This document shows, one piece after another, positions 12,577-24,670 of a stretch of DNA of 64,000 nucleotides. A program made the translations under genes and the position numbers. Positions within the stretch are counted from its first letter, which is position 1. Each line of letters starts with the position of its first letter. The stretch comes from Phlebopus portentosus (lineage: Eukaryota; Basidiomycota; Agaricomycetes; Boletales; Boletinellaceae): positions 1,364,001 through 1,428,000 of the forward strand of contig JAYXKI010000007.1 in NCBI GenBank assembly GCA_037892935.1, read 5' to 3'. The notes beneath the pieces are model-generated. The model saw only the letters and a program-made list of their open reading frames with translations. It had not been told where the DNA came from and did not search any database.

Positions 12577-13717
12577 GACGAACGAGAAGGAAAATAACTA
12601 AATTGTATTTGTTCCTATTTTCATGGGTACTTTTTGCGCACTTATTGGGATTTCAACAATCTCTGACAATTTCATACCTGCACATGTGCCTTGGGAAACG
12701 AAACGTCGACGGAAGTATTTTTACCCTGTTGTTCGGCGAACACCGAAATTCACGTGATGCGTCCTTTCCGATAAAAGGTGACATTGACGACCTTTTCTCT
12801 CCTTTTTCTTATTCTTTTACGACGCAGCAGATTCAAGGCCGCGATGCTCGCTACAAACAGTTTGAAGCCTCTTCTGAGGCTTTCACTCACCATTGCGAGC
12901 GGGAAAGTCTGAGCCTTTTAATCCCTCTTGATCGACTTCAAACGAGTCTGGACGTTTAACTGTCCAAGCCACGTGGCAGTTTTGCAGCAAACCTGCGCCG
13001 TTTCATCGCCCGTTGGAACACCATAGTCTCCAATTTTTTGTCGAGCGCGTCTTCCTTGATAGGCATTCCTGAGACCCTCTCAAGAGGCGAGGAAAGGAGC
13101 GGATCGCATTGGCATACGTGGAAGCGATTGGGTGAGGGTTTTATCCGTTTTTTCAGCTGGTCTAGTCTCTTCCCCGCCGCACGGGCGTCCATCGCCTTTA
13201 CCCTTACGGGAGGGCACACGGTGGTAAATAAAGAACGCGTTTATGGGTCGCTTCTTGTTCCCCCTGTGTTTAACTGGACTCTAGGCCCCGCTTCCGCCCG
13301 CCTCTCCGTCCTCGACCGCAGCAAAATCCCAGCCGTTGATGAGGTAGATCTTCTAAGACGCCGATTCCGTTTACGGTCAAATCGTATCACGGCCCCCTGA
13401 GATGAAAATTAGCCAGACTCCTCCCCGCCGAAGGGTTGAGCGAGCAGTGCTTGGGAATCCCTCCCCGCTATCCGTTAGGGAGACAAAGATGGGCGTCATC
13501 GTGGCCCTTGGGCTGCAAACAGATGCCCTCGTAATACGGACCGAATAAAGAAACGTGACAATCCCAACGATGGTCGAGGACTGGACGCACCGGCGGTTGT
13601 CAGAGACTCTTATGGCCCCTGGACGGGACTTCATCCTTCAGTTCAATTCGCTGGCGCGCATTGGTCACCTTTCCGCCTTTTGATGACGGATAGCGTACTT
13701 GCGTAACTTAACTCAGA
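12577..13717. other. Intergenic, no gene supported
   Basis: Short overlapping reading frames on both strands (for example 13038-13400 plus and 13219-12956 minus) show no recognisable motif. An ACGTGA occurs near 12750. I see nothing that can be named. Confidence 0.4.
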
Positions 13718-13930
13718 CTACTCTGGGTCTGCTGCGTCTACATCAATTTTTTCCACTTCCAGTCCTTCGTGGACACTTCTTGCCATGTAATCAAGTTGCA
13801 GTCGTAGAAGTTTACGACTTGTTCGTGCAGGTTGACAAATATCATCCGGCGATTTCAACGGCGTCTTGAATTGACTTATGTCCTTCTGATTCTTTACCAA
13901 TTGTGTGCAGTAGGACAGTAAGACAGCCAT
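13718..13930 (-). CDS. Small hypothetical protein, possibly a 3' exon
   Basis: An open frame of 70 codons starts MAVLLSYCTQLVKNQKDISQF and ends with an acidic tail (IDVDAADPE). Its composition looks like coding sequence (charged, no repeats), and it lies upstream of and divergent from the Vps3-like gene. I do not recognise the family. It could be a small helical protein, a last exon of a gene whose 5' part I cannot identify, or chance. Confidence 0.3.
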   Translation of the reverse strand: MAVLLSYCTQLVKNQKDISQFKTPLKSPDDICQPARTSRKLLRLQLDYMARSVHEGLEVEKIDVDAADPE

Positions 13931-14165
13931 GAATAGTGTCGTTCAATAAGCAACTGGACCGTAGATATTGTCAAAATGACAAGAAGAGACAGAAATATTC
14001 AGATGCCGATCACGTGAACTGCTATCCTTGTCAGCAGCCGACGACTTTGTCCTCTACCACAAAGTACCAACAACAACTTCAGAAAAGATAAAGTGAACCA
14101 ATGCGCTGTTGACTGGAACTGCAGTTTTTCTTGAAGGTCTAACTTAAAGTCAAATTTGAAACTCG

Positions 14166-17100
14166 ATGGCGTTCGCGTCGGCGAGCTCGCCTGATGTCCC
14201 GCCCTTCCAGCTCCAGCAACTCGTTCCACTCGTCTTTGATTTCGACGTCCCGGATTCTGGTCTTGGTGAGCAGGCTTTGTCAATGCTTCCTCTTTGTGTC
14301 ACTAACCTGAAGAACTTTTCAGGCTTTAGAAGCCCTTCGCCTGAGGGTAGTTCATTACCGAGGGTAACATGTGCGCAGGCGGTTGGTGCGTGGTTTCCAT
14401 CAGTTCTGTCAATTGCATTCGAGGACTGAATTCTGTGTTACCGTAGGCTCTGAAATTTACGTCGGCTGCTCGGATGGCACGTTATTACGATACGCACTTC
14501 AGGCTAATGGACCGGATTCGGTGAGCATCGTGCCCAGGTTTCATGCCTTGTTGTATTGAACTACCGAAGCCAGATTCGTATACGCTTCTCTCCCGCCAAA
14601 CCCTCCCGACGAACAAAGCGATAGACGAGATTGCTTTATGTCCGAGTATATCAAGGGCACTTATCCTTAGTGGTACGTGCTCATTTCGTTTCTTCGTTTG
14701 AAGAATGATCCGTTCAGGTTAAATAATTACTTTCAGACCACCAAGTTCACTTCTACATCATTCCCTCCCTCGACCCGGTTCATCTTTCCGCCATACGGCC
14801 AATTCGCAATGTTACCTCTCTCGCTGTAGACGAGCAGCATATGCGGTTACCGCCGTCGACCGATCCCTATGCGCAAATCGAACCTATTGAGTTTTGCGTG
14901 ATAAAGCGGTCGAATATTGCTATGTATTCGCTTAAGGAGCGGCTCGTTTTGCAAAGAGTGTGTACTTCTCGTGTACGTTCCTGTCAAGTTTAGTGCTCCT
15001 CATGATGCGATTCTTAGGAACTTCCAAACGCTTTGAACATTCGCTATGGTCGACGTACAGGGAGATATCTCTGCGCAGCGGACACCGAGAATTACGATAT
15101 GATCGATCTGATGGCTGCAACCTCCTTCCCTTTGCTACCCTACAACCAAGTACCCGATGAGACTATTCAGCCAAAGCCGTCTATAGTCCCCATAAGCGGT
15201 GAGGAGTTCTTGCTTACAACTAACATGGGCACGAGCGCGATGGGCGTTTTCATCACCGGAAATGGCGATCCTGTCCGGGGGACACTTGAATGGCAGGGTT
15301 ATCCCGAGTCATTATGTATGTGGATGTTACCCCAATCAGACATGTCATCGTACTGACTTTGCTGGGGAAGGTTTTAACTATCCTTACATCGCAGCCCTCT
15401 TACCAAACCATACGATAGAAATCCATTCAATAGAGACTCAGGCTATAGCTCAAGTAATTCCGGAAGCAACCACGTCAGACTCACGTATTATCCTCCCGTC
15501 GCTTCCAGGCTTCCTTGTACCTGCAACCGAACGGACGGACAAGCTGAAGCTTGTCACTATCCGACTTGATGCCGATTCATCAGACCCAGATGTCGAACCT
15601 TCTCCATCAAAATCACCTGCCCGACCTCCTCTATTTCCCCGATGTAACGCTCTCGTCCTTTCCGATAATTCAATCCAAGCATTACTTCCGTCTACTCTAA
15701 TTTCGCAGGCCGAGTCATTACTCGAATCGCATCGAATTGACGATGCTGCGGACTTAGCAGATCAGAATCAACGCAAATTGCTTGGAACTGGTCCTGGGGA
15801 CGAGGACCTGACGGAGGAAATTCGATATGTCTATCAGCGAGTAGGCTTCCAGTGCCTATCAGAGACGCTATTTGAAGATGCCGGACGACACCTTCTCGCA
15901 GGGGAGACAGATCCCCGACTGCTTGTACGATATTTCCCTGACTTGCGCGGGAACGTTTTGCGCACCGCATCGTCCGTGGACGTCTACACAGGCATTACAG
16001 AACATCTTCCGCGGGAATCTTCCATCGACGAGATCGGTAAGTTAATCTCCTTCCCCACCATCGCACACCTCCCCCTATCCCCTCTTTCTTCCCCTTCTGC
16101 TTCTTCTATTCTTCGCACCCTGCTCCGCTCACATAAGGCAATTCAATACCTTTGCTGATGACAGTCGTGGCCAACTTAGTTAAAAACTATGCGCCGCATA
16201 TCGAGCCTGACGTCGAGTCCGCTCCTCCTACTGCTGAGCTGCGAAGGATACTGAATATGACTGCCCGGGATATGCTTGCGTCGTATTTGAGGAAATATAG
16301 GACGAGGAGATTATTAGCGCGCCCTGGGTCTGCCGTGCCACAGAGTGCTGCAGTCAACGCTGTGAGTATTTCTTCATTGTTCAAGGTTTTGATGACACTA
16401 CGGATGTTGAGGGCGCTACTGTATGATAGGTCGTGGATACCGTCCTTGCGAAGATCTTAGCTGAGGCGGACGATACTGCAGAGCTCTACACGCTGGTTGA
16501 CGAGACGAACGACATTGTCCTTGAAGAAGTCGAGGCTACCTTCGAGAAGAACGGACAGTACAATGCCTTGTGCAAATTGTACGAGAAGGCTGGTAAAGAG
16601 GACAAACTTCTTGAGGCTTGGTCGAAGTGCGTTAAATGGCTCTGCGCATTGCTTTCCTATCGTGCTCATCATGACGTGTTTGCATAGGCTGGTCGATGGG
16701 ATCTGGACGGACGAAGATATTAGAGATCCGTTGGCGAAAATGACGGAGCGGCTTAATAAGGCGTCTAATCGAGAACAGGTGCAGCGATGGGGACTCTGGT
16801 TGACAAAGAGAGATCCCGATCTCGGCTTAAAGGTATGGCTTGATCCTGTTCTAATATCGTAGACGGTTAGCTCATGACTGTGTAGCTTATCACGTCTCGC
16901 GACTCGAAACGGAGTTCTCCTGCAGACGAGTCGGCTCTTCTGGAGAAGATCAGAGAAGCAAGTTTGTCGGCTGGCGTCAAGTATCTGGAGTATTTGGTGC
17001 TGCAGAAGCGACGGCAGGTGTGTATCTGTCATATTTGTTGATCGATGGTTATCGATCCGCTTTTTTCAGGACCGAAATCTGCATAGTCAGCTAGTAGATG

Positions 17101-18412
17101 TCTATGTCGGCCAGACTCTTCAATTCATCAATGACGAGACGACTGCAAAATTATGGAGGGCCAAAGGTCAGTCGTGTCGCTTCCATCGTATAATTGGAAA
17201 TTTTACGCAATAGCACTTTAAGCCTCTTCTTATGCGTCCAGTCACAATGACGTCCCGTTTTTGTTGTACTTCGCATCTACGACACCGGAATCGGAAAGTA
17301 GAAACACTCGGTTGAAGACCGCGCTGCTTCTACAAGGTTCTAGTCTGTATAACGTCGAGAAGGTGCTTGCTCGAATTCGAGAGCACGAGAAGATACTCAA
17401 GATCGAGATGGCAATTCTCTATGGCAAGGTTCGCGGTTTCACGTACAAATACCATTTGGACGATGCACTAAAATGCTTTGAAATGCTGAATAGCTCGGCC
17501 GGCACGAAGAAGCTATCGCGACGCTCGTACGAGACGTGCACGATCCGACGTCTGCGGAAGCCTACTGCACACTCGGCGGCGACGTCATCCCGAGCAAAGT
17601 TGCATGGTCGATTGGCGAGCGGTGCGGGCTCCAGCGATGGGCGGCGCTTGTTACGAATGCGGGCTCGCCTTCGCTTGGATTGAGTGCGAGTGCGAGTGCG
17701 AGTGTGGGCTCCACCGCTGGCTCGGGTGTAGGTCTGAACGGGAACTTGAAGGTTGCAGATGAGAGTACTAGGAAGGAGTTGCTAAAGGTCCTGTTGGGTG
17801 TTTATATGGGCGGCGGGTGCGTCTCTTATTCCCCGATATTGCTGAAGTGATCTCGCTGACGCTTGGTAATGGACGGCTCAGAGAGTCGAGCATAAGCCGT
17901 ACATCTCGATTATTAAACTCGCAAGCCATCAACCTCGACGTGACAGACGTAGGTTCTTCTCTTCCTCATCTACTCATGCAACAGTGAACTGACCACACAA
18001 CTCGTCACACCTTCCCTTTTCATGATGGCGCATATAGGTTATCGAGCTCGTGCCACCAGACTGGCCTCTCAGCTCGATGTCCTCCTTCCTCGCTCGCTCG
18101 TTCCGACGGACATTGCACGTTCGACATGAGGGGCAGATCATCAAGGCTATCAGCGCCGGGCAGAACCTCGAGGTATGTCTTCTGTCTTCTGTCTTCACTC
18201 TTACTTTTGGTTATCCTTTTCTTCCCTTTTCGGACATGTGTTTCCTTCCTATTCCTTCTTTTCTTTGTTTTTTCTTCGCTTGTCGTTTGGCCCTTTTGGT
18301 TTGGATTACCCCTCGTGGAAATTGGGGGTCAGGCGTGAGTTATGAAAAGGCTCACAAAATTCTGGATCTGGAAGGCGAAATCGGAGGAGGAAGTGGGGTG
18401 GAGGGAGAATAA
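14166..18412 (+). CDS. vps3: Vps3/TGFBRAP1-like CORVET tethering subunit (CNH plus VPS39-type domains)
   Basis: A gene with more than ten exons starts MAFASASSPDVPPFQLQQLVPLVFDF. The first introns are 14266-14322, 14386-14446, 14521-14569 and 14673-14736, all GT-AG. The N-terminal half is a CNH-type beta-propeller (SEIYVGCSDGTLLRYAL; VTSLAVDEQHMRLPP). The C-terminal half is helical Vps39/TGFBRAP1-like sequence (YVYQRVGFQCLSETLFEDAGRHLL; LEMAILYGK joined after an intron to LGRHEEAIATLV; SAEAYCTLGGDVIPSKVAW; FLARSFRRTLHVRHEGQI). In yeast, Vps3 lets the CORVET complex bind the Rab5-type GTPase Vps21 for early endosome fusion. A short SASASAS repeat lies at about 17680-17715. The 3' end is uncertain: an intron starts at 18173, and the last exon is either the segment ending at 18412 or the one at 19018-19293. 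Confidence 0.78.
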
Positions 18413-19994
18413 TCACATGTTTTTCCTCGTTTTTCCCCCCCCTGACAACTGTCAGTATGTTTTTCCGTGATCCGTGATCCGTGCTCGTCAGGGTCCTCCG
18501 AGACTCCGAGCCTCCGAAGAAGCTCCGTTCTTCCCTTTTCCGGACTCTGTTCTTGATGGCTTTATAAACTTTCCGTGACTTCGATTTATTTTCTCCGGGG
18601 AGTCTGTTCTTTCTCTGTTTCTGAAACAGCATGGAAAAATGTCTTTGCTCTGGCTCCGGCTCCGGGAACCGCCTGTTGTCAAGTCAAGTCCGGAGAGAGA
18701 GGCAGGCAGGCGGGCGGGCGGGGGAGAGGTTCTCGTTTTTTCTCTGAAGGAGAAAGACCATGTCCGTGCTTGCCTCCTTCGACGATCTCGATCACATAGA
18801 TTCGAATTCGAGCCCATCTTCCTCCCGCGCTCTTCTCTTCTTCCTCTCGTTCGTTTTCTTCTGTCTGCGCGAACACGACGCATTATCCAAACTAACACTA
18901 ACACCAACCCTCTCCTCTTCTATCCATTATCCTTTACTACGATCAACCCCGGCCACACGCACTCGATTCGATTCGATTCGATTTTTTTTCGCGGAAAAAA
19001 AAAAAAAAAAAAAAAAGACGGTGGAGAACGCGTGGTACGCACTGCGCGAGGAGGGGTTCGTCGTGGAGGAGGAGGAACCCCTCCTCTCCTCCTCTTCCTC
19101 CCCTTCCTCCGACTCCGTCAACTCGGGTTCGAACTCGGAGGTGGAGGTGGAGGTGGTGTTGGACGAGAAAGTCGGCTTGCGACGACGAAGAAAACGAGGA
19201 CGACGACGACGATGGCGGCGGCGGCGAAGACGTGGAAGGTGGAGAAGAGGACGTGGAAGGGGGACGTGGGGACGTGGAAGGAGCGGCATCTGAAGTGGGC
19301 GTCGGAATCGGACTGGGAGTAGGAGTGGCGGAGATCCGAGTCGGGAGCATGAGCAGCAGCAGCGTCGTCGGGAGCAGAGGCGTGTTGAACGGCGTGAATG
19401 GGACTGGGGTACGATAGTGCTCTATTTCTTTTTCCTTCGTTTCCTCTCTCGTTTTTACGCCCTTTCCTCCCAGTCCTCTTTTTTTTGTACTTGCACTTTT
19501 CTCTCTCTATCTCTCTCTCTGTTTTCTTCCATTCCCTTCGGTTTACTTTCGAATACTACGTATCTCCCATTCTTCCTTCTTTCTTTTATACGCAATACAA
19601 TACAATACAATACGATACACTTTTCTTACACCCGATGGTATGGAAAATGAATGGCGTACGTGATCCACGGAACCTGGAGCCGCCCAGGTGTCGACTTGCT
19701 CAGAGTACAGTACACATCATATATGTATATACGAAAAACGATTCTAAACAAGTACTTGTAGGTAGGCAGGTAGGTGTATTCAGTACTCGCAGACGGGGAA
19801 ACAGAGACACGGAGACACGGAGACATGGAGACACGGAGAGGTGCGGATCGTCTATGTGTGCATGTATGTATGTATACAATGAAGGAGAAGGGAGGGAGAA
19901 GGGTGTACAGTTCTACCACATAACTTTTCGTAACTAACTAACTACCAAAGAAGAGGGAGAGAAGAAACGAGAGAAAAAGAGAGAAAGAACGCGC
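18413..19994. repeat. Low-complexity intergenic region with simple repeats
   Basis: Contains a GGCAGGCGGGCGGG run near 18705, ATTCG repeats near 18962-18985, an A(22) tract at 18995-19016, dense purine/pyrimidine codon-like repeats (GGA/GAC) at 19060-19310, a C/T-rich stretch at 19420-19580, an ATACA repeat near 19590-19615, and an AGACACGG minisatellite at about 19803-19840. Apart from the candidate exon at 19018-19293, I see no gene. Confidence 0.6.
19018..19293 (+). other. Candidate distal last exon of the Vps3-like gene
   Basis: After a 22-A run the frame reads TVENAWYALREEGFVVEEEE, then Ser-rich, acidic and very basic stretches to a stop at 19293. The opening resembles the TW..LREEG..VEE end that I associate with TGFBRAP1-like proteins of mushrooms, and it is in phase with the exon ending at 18172. 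This would require an intron of about 845 nt with an A-rich acceptor, which is unusual here. Confidence 0.35.
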
Positions 19995-21290
19995 CTACTG
20001 CGAATTCCCGTTCACCGCATCCGCCGGGGGTGTCTCCGGCGCAATGCCGTTCACGCCATTCACCGCCGGTTTGCCACTCCCCTCAAGTGCCCTCGCACGT
20101 ACGGCATTCACCGCACCCTGCACCCTCGCCGTCGCGCCCTCCAAAATGGGCTTCACACTCTCCTCCACGACCTTCCTCAGCTTCCCCACCTTCTCCTTTA
20201 CGGGCACATCGCTCTTCAGCACGTCCTTCACCTCCCCGATCACCGGTGCGAGTTTTTCTTGCAGGTTGTTGAGGCCCAAAGTTGAAGGAAGCGCGGCGGC
20301 GGAGGCTTGGAGAGAGTGCAGCTCGTTGAGCATGCTGTCCGAAAGTGCGTGTATGCGCGCGGAGGCGGACTCGACGGAGGAGGAGATGGTCTGCGTGATA
20401 GTGTGTGCTGTCAACGTCGCGCGTTGGCTAGGTAGAATGATCAAGTCAGCATATGCGCATATACGCAGGGCAAGAAGAATGCAGAACGAATAAAAATATA
20501 CATAGAAGCGAGAGATAAGATTGAATTGACTTACACGAGGACGTTATGTTCCTGGACCTGTTTGATCTGTTCGTTGGTGAGGACGTAGAGCGTGTCCTTC
20601 AAGTCCAGAGAGAGGCGATAAGCGCGCTTGTACTGGAACTCGTCCTTCGGAGTCCCGGGCACGGATCCCGGGACGTTGTCCTGTCCTGGTGCCTCCGCAG
20701 TGGGGGAGGCAGCACTTGATTGTTTCGCATGGATTGAGTTCACGACGGAGGCAAAGCGGTCGACAACGGGCGCGAAGCGCTATAACGGAACGAAGAAGAG
20801 GAAGGAGATATGAGCACACCACACCTCAATATCGCTCAATCACAAAGAGACTCACCTGGTCTATGCCGTGCACGATCCCATAAGCCGGCGTACGAACCTT
20901 ATCGTCGATGGTCTTATTGGCAATCCCAAAGGCGTGCTCGCCGTGGGCCTTAAGGGTACCGTATATCTCCTCTGTGGGCGCGTGGAAGGGGTAAGGGTAA
21001 CGGCTCTCGACGACGTCGACAGCCTTATTGGCGAGTCCGTCGGCCCTCTGGATGACGGGTGCGAGGCGGACTTGGATTGGCTCTGTGACGCTGATGGCGT
21101 ATGAGGAGAGCGCCTGGGCAGTTGAGTAGGGTGTTTTTGTGAGGCTGTTGTTGAGGAGAGTTGTGTGGAGGGACGTGAGGGAGTCGTTTATGAGTGGGAT
21201 TGAAGCGACGCGAGTGAGGACAGTGAGCTGTGGCACGCTCGCCGTCGTCGTCGTCGGAGCTGGAGAAGCAGACTGTGTTTCCGTTGCCAT
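19995..21290 (-). CDS. Perilipin-like lipid-droplet coat protein
   Basis: Three exons (21290-20856, 20779-20535, 20427-19995) encode about 370 residues starting MATETQSASPAP. The protein is made of amphipathic helical segments: PLINDSLTSLHTTLLNNSL, VRLAPVIQRADGLANKAVDVVE, a PAYGIVHGIDQ/RFAPVVDRF segment, and YKRAYRLSLDLKDTLYVLTNEQIKQVQEHN. The 11-mer-like periodicity and overall layout match the fungal perilipin family (MPL1-like) found in basidiomycetes, which coats lipid droplets and controls access of lipases. The tail is long and helical, ending in a low-complexity PAVNGVNG region. Introns are GT-AG. An upstream in-frame ATG (21380) exists, but its sequence is low-complexity, so the MATETQ start is preferred. 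Confidence 0.75.
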
Positions 21291-22880
21291 TGATGAGGAC
21301 GAAGATGGGAGTTGAAGATGAAGATGAAGAGACGCGTTCGAGATAGATAAACAAGACCAAGACCCTCCAGGCACTGGCATGTGATTATACCTCGATTGGG
21401 ATCACCCGTCGATCACTCATCACGGAAACTCCCGACCAGGTTTTCTGTAAATTCAATTAAATCATTTGTGCGCCACAATGATGTCAGTTGGCGCGCATCC
21501 AGGCCCGAGCCACTAGTCTAGTCACTGTCTGTCTCCCTGTCTGTCTGCCCCAACGATTTTGCTCAATCACATACACTCGGACTCTCGGCCCGTCGACGTC
21601 TGTTTCTCTCCCGCGACGAATGCAACCGCCTCTCGCACCAATCCAATCTGGGCACGATCGTCGCCACTACACTAAGTCGTGCACCAGCTTCGAAAGCAGG
21701 GTCTCCGTCCCCGTCCCTGTGCATGCGTATCAGAACCTTCCTATCTCTAATAACACAACCACACCACCCGCGAAGAAGCTAGGAATTTTCTAAGTAAAGA
21801 ATTTCGAAGAAATATCTGAAATATTAATCCGATTCCTATACTTTCCGACCTGGAGTCTGTCACCCTCCACTCCAGGAACCCCTATTGCATGCAATACGTA
21901 CGTAGAAGCAAAGAAGCTCTCCTCATCCTAACGCCGTGTCGAATACTAATACTACTTCCCGGAGTTTCAATGCCACCCGCCCATTCCCGCCCGAATGGAC
22001 ATTCTTCTGCCGCTCCGTATCTAAACGGTGTCCCCGATTCTGGAAACCCGTAAAGTGTGTATGTATGGTATGTATAACAGGAGGTGTATCTATCACTTGG
22101 TGCATGAAAGTCTCCAGTCAGGCGGTGGCGACCAACAGTAGTATTATGGAGCGTATGTACAGTAAGTACAGTACGTACTGTACCAACAGCGAGATAAATA
22201 AATAAATAAAAATCGTCAAGGTGAGCTAGCTGAGCATTCCAATGACTCGGACTGCAAGCTTGAGCTGAGCTGACGAGCTCGGACATATTCTTCGAAAAAC
22301 AGTTTCATGTTTGGTCAAGATGGTACTGCAGCATCCTGATTCTCTAGGGATAATACACGTAGTACCCTCAATAAAAAAAAAAACAACCTTGGGCCAGTTA
22401 GGGCTGTGTACAAGTATGTATGCACGAAGAAAACGACCATTGGGATAAGCAGAAGACGGACGGTCTCGCGTGAACAACACGCGCCCTTTTCGTGAGCCAG
22501 GGCCTGGGAATTTCTCGCCTGGAAGTTTTACACAAGTAACCATCAAGAAGGGGCCAGGCCAGGCCAGGCGTACTCGATATTCAGCCAGCAAAACTTGCCC
22601 TGCTACAACGACATACTTACTCCAAAGACACCCTCCCATAATATTCCCGCCCGAATGGATATTCTTCTGCCGATCGATCTGCGACTAGTAACTCGTGTTC
22701 CCCGCTGCAAATCTATACAAGACGTGTGTGTGCATATGTTGTATCAATGTCATGAGCACGAAGCGTGTTTATGGTGGAAGTTTGTGGTCGATATAGAATA
22801 ATGTTCACCCGTCAAACGGGTGACTCGTACCGTTCTATCCTGGCGATAGCGCCCACACACACACATACATATAATTGTGA
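21291..22880. repeat. Intergenic region with a diverged direct duplication
   Basis: No gene was recognised. Two related stretches (about 21960-22080 and 22620-22740) share CCCGCCCGAATGGAYATTCTTCTGCCG and then GTTCCCCG/GTCCCCG-like sequence. A TAAA microsatellite lies near 22195-22210 and CA repeats near 22853-22870. Confidence 0.5.
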
Positions 22881-24180
22881 GTTCTCATGCCCGTCCACAC
22901 GTATAAAAATCCTCGCCGATATGGAGGTGGAGTTCCGAGGACCCCACTGCAAGCCGACGAACCGAACTTCGATAGCCCCTTCTTCGAGATGAGCTGCTCC
23001 GTCTTTCGTCCGTCCTTCGTCTTTGGACAAGGGCAAGCTCAAAAAAACAAGAACGCGCCAAGCCGGGACATGTCTCGAGCAATCGTTGTGCTGACAGTGC
23101 TCTTCCCACTCCCTGCAGCACCATATAGCCAGAAGACACTCTGCCTTGTCTCGGAAAATATCCAGTCGGTTATCCGTTTTCGAATCTCAACGCGCGTATC
23201 AGGAAGGCAAACGGGACGATGGAAGGCAGACATCTGGCAGGATCGGATTTAATCATTGGTAGAGAACTTTAGATTTATTAGCCTTCGTCTACCCCAGTTA
23301 AAGCGAAAAAACAGAACGAACAAAGATCGTCTGCCTTTCGTATTGAAATAAGCGCTGAGTAGAGAACCACGCCAGAGTCAATTTGTTGCTTGAAGCTGTA
23401 TAAAGATCGCTCAAATTCGTCTATCTTCTGAGCGCTATCGGTATCAAGCATTCGTCCTAAAGAAGATTAACTGTCTGACACACTTATCCCTGAGCGGAAA
23501 GCTTACTCAAAAAGCTACGGCTCGTATATTGACGAATAAAAAGACAGCATTCAATGGTCTGCTTGAGGAGACCCGTAATGGGTTGCTGAAGACTAGCAGT
23601 CTTATTTTGAAGTGATTGAACGTCGCGGATAAAGGTAAAAGAAGTATCCATCGTGTAGACAAGATGCATGAGTCGCTCGTCGGTTTTGACGACATTTTTA
23701 ACTGCCTTGAAATAGCATCGGCGCCTTCAGTTGCACCGGTAACTCCAAGACGTAGGACAATGATGCCTACTGAACCCGTCGTAGCGCGCTCAGAAGATGA
23801 AAGACTGTAGAGGATATATTACGCAAAATACATTCGGTGAGGTCTGGGCTAGGGAAGTCACAAGTGTCATTACCTTCCCCTTGACGACATTTTGTCAGCA
23901 AGTCTGTAAGTCTTACAGTGATAGAACCGACACCTGGGTTTGTTGACCACGAAGAGTCGTGCTTGACCTGGATCTGGAAGGTACCGTGTTCGTGCAACGA
24001 CTCTGAAGTGCTGCGCGCCTACACAAGATGTAGATTGACAAGCAGATACATCGCCTGCTCACTACACAAGTTGTTCATTCCAAACGAGAGACGAGCTTTT
24101 CTTGACTGTTCGCGTCCTTTTGGTGACGCCGGCAAGATTTGCTTCCACGTAGAGATCCGGTACTCTGTTATGTCGCCAGT
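22880..24180 (-). pseudogene. NACHT/STAND NTPase relic
   Basis: Reading the minus strand, a C2-like N-terminal fragment (23997-23767: FQIQVKHDSSW..TNPGVGSITVRLTDLL) is followed by a helical linker (23669-23484: FTFIRDVQSLQNK..LKQTIECCLFIRQYT). Then come the start of a P-loop domain at 23233-23039 with RKRITDWIFSETRQSVFWLYG and the Walker A GAAGSGKST (about 23122-23096) followed by LGAFLFF. This order is typical of the large NACHT-domain STAND proteins of Agaricomycetes, thought to act in non-self recognition. Reading frames are interrupted by stops and the NTPase domain ends shortly after Walker A, so most of the protein is missing. It is best seen as a decayed fragment. Confidence 0.65.
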
Positions 24181-24670
24181 CTAACCCTTCAAGACGTATG
24201 ACTGTGTATGGCTGGTAAGCACCCATCAACTTTTTGGGAGGTGAAGTAAAAGGTCGTACCTCGAAGGCAAAAGATAGTGGTCATGGTGGCTATGGTGCGA
24301 CGTCTGTTTCATCCCTTCGCAGTGTTTTGCGAATATCAATTGAGTCCGCAATTGAGTCGCATGCATATGATGGATCAAGCATCATAATGGTGGTGTATAG
24401 TTAGACCTCAAGCCTCAAGCCTCAAGGAGCCCACGGTCACGGTAGCAAATGAATGATCGGCGATCGCCACATGATCGTTCTCCCGTTTTCCTTTCAGATA
24501 TGGACGCGAATATATTGTATCTGTGATTCTTGTGAACTATCATTACACGGGGGTTGTGATTGCAACACGTCAAGACAAGCGATACGTATCAGTACACTCA
24601 TGAGTTGGTCGTTATGTTTGATGTTAGAAGAGATATCTTCATCCTGTCTTCGCGGATGTGAGAACATATC

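Noticed and set aside
13038..13634. Overlapping reading frames of 85-120 codons on both strands
   Set aside because: No motif, signal peptide or splice pattern, and composition is similar on both strands.
18639..19350. Long overlapping frames up to 227 codons on both strands
   Set aside because: Low-complexity Arg/Ser/Pro translations come from GGA/GAC-type repeats; only the small segment at 19018 has a protein-like motif.
20030..20493. Plus-strand frames opposite the perilipin-like gene
   Set aside because: Shadows of a well-spliced minus-strand gene.
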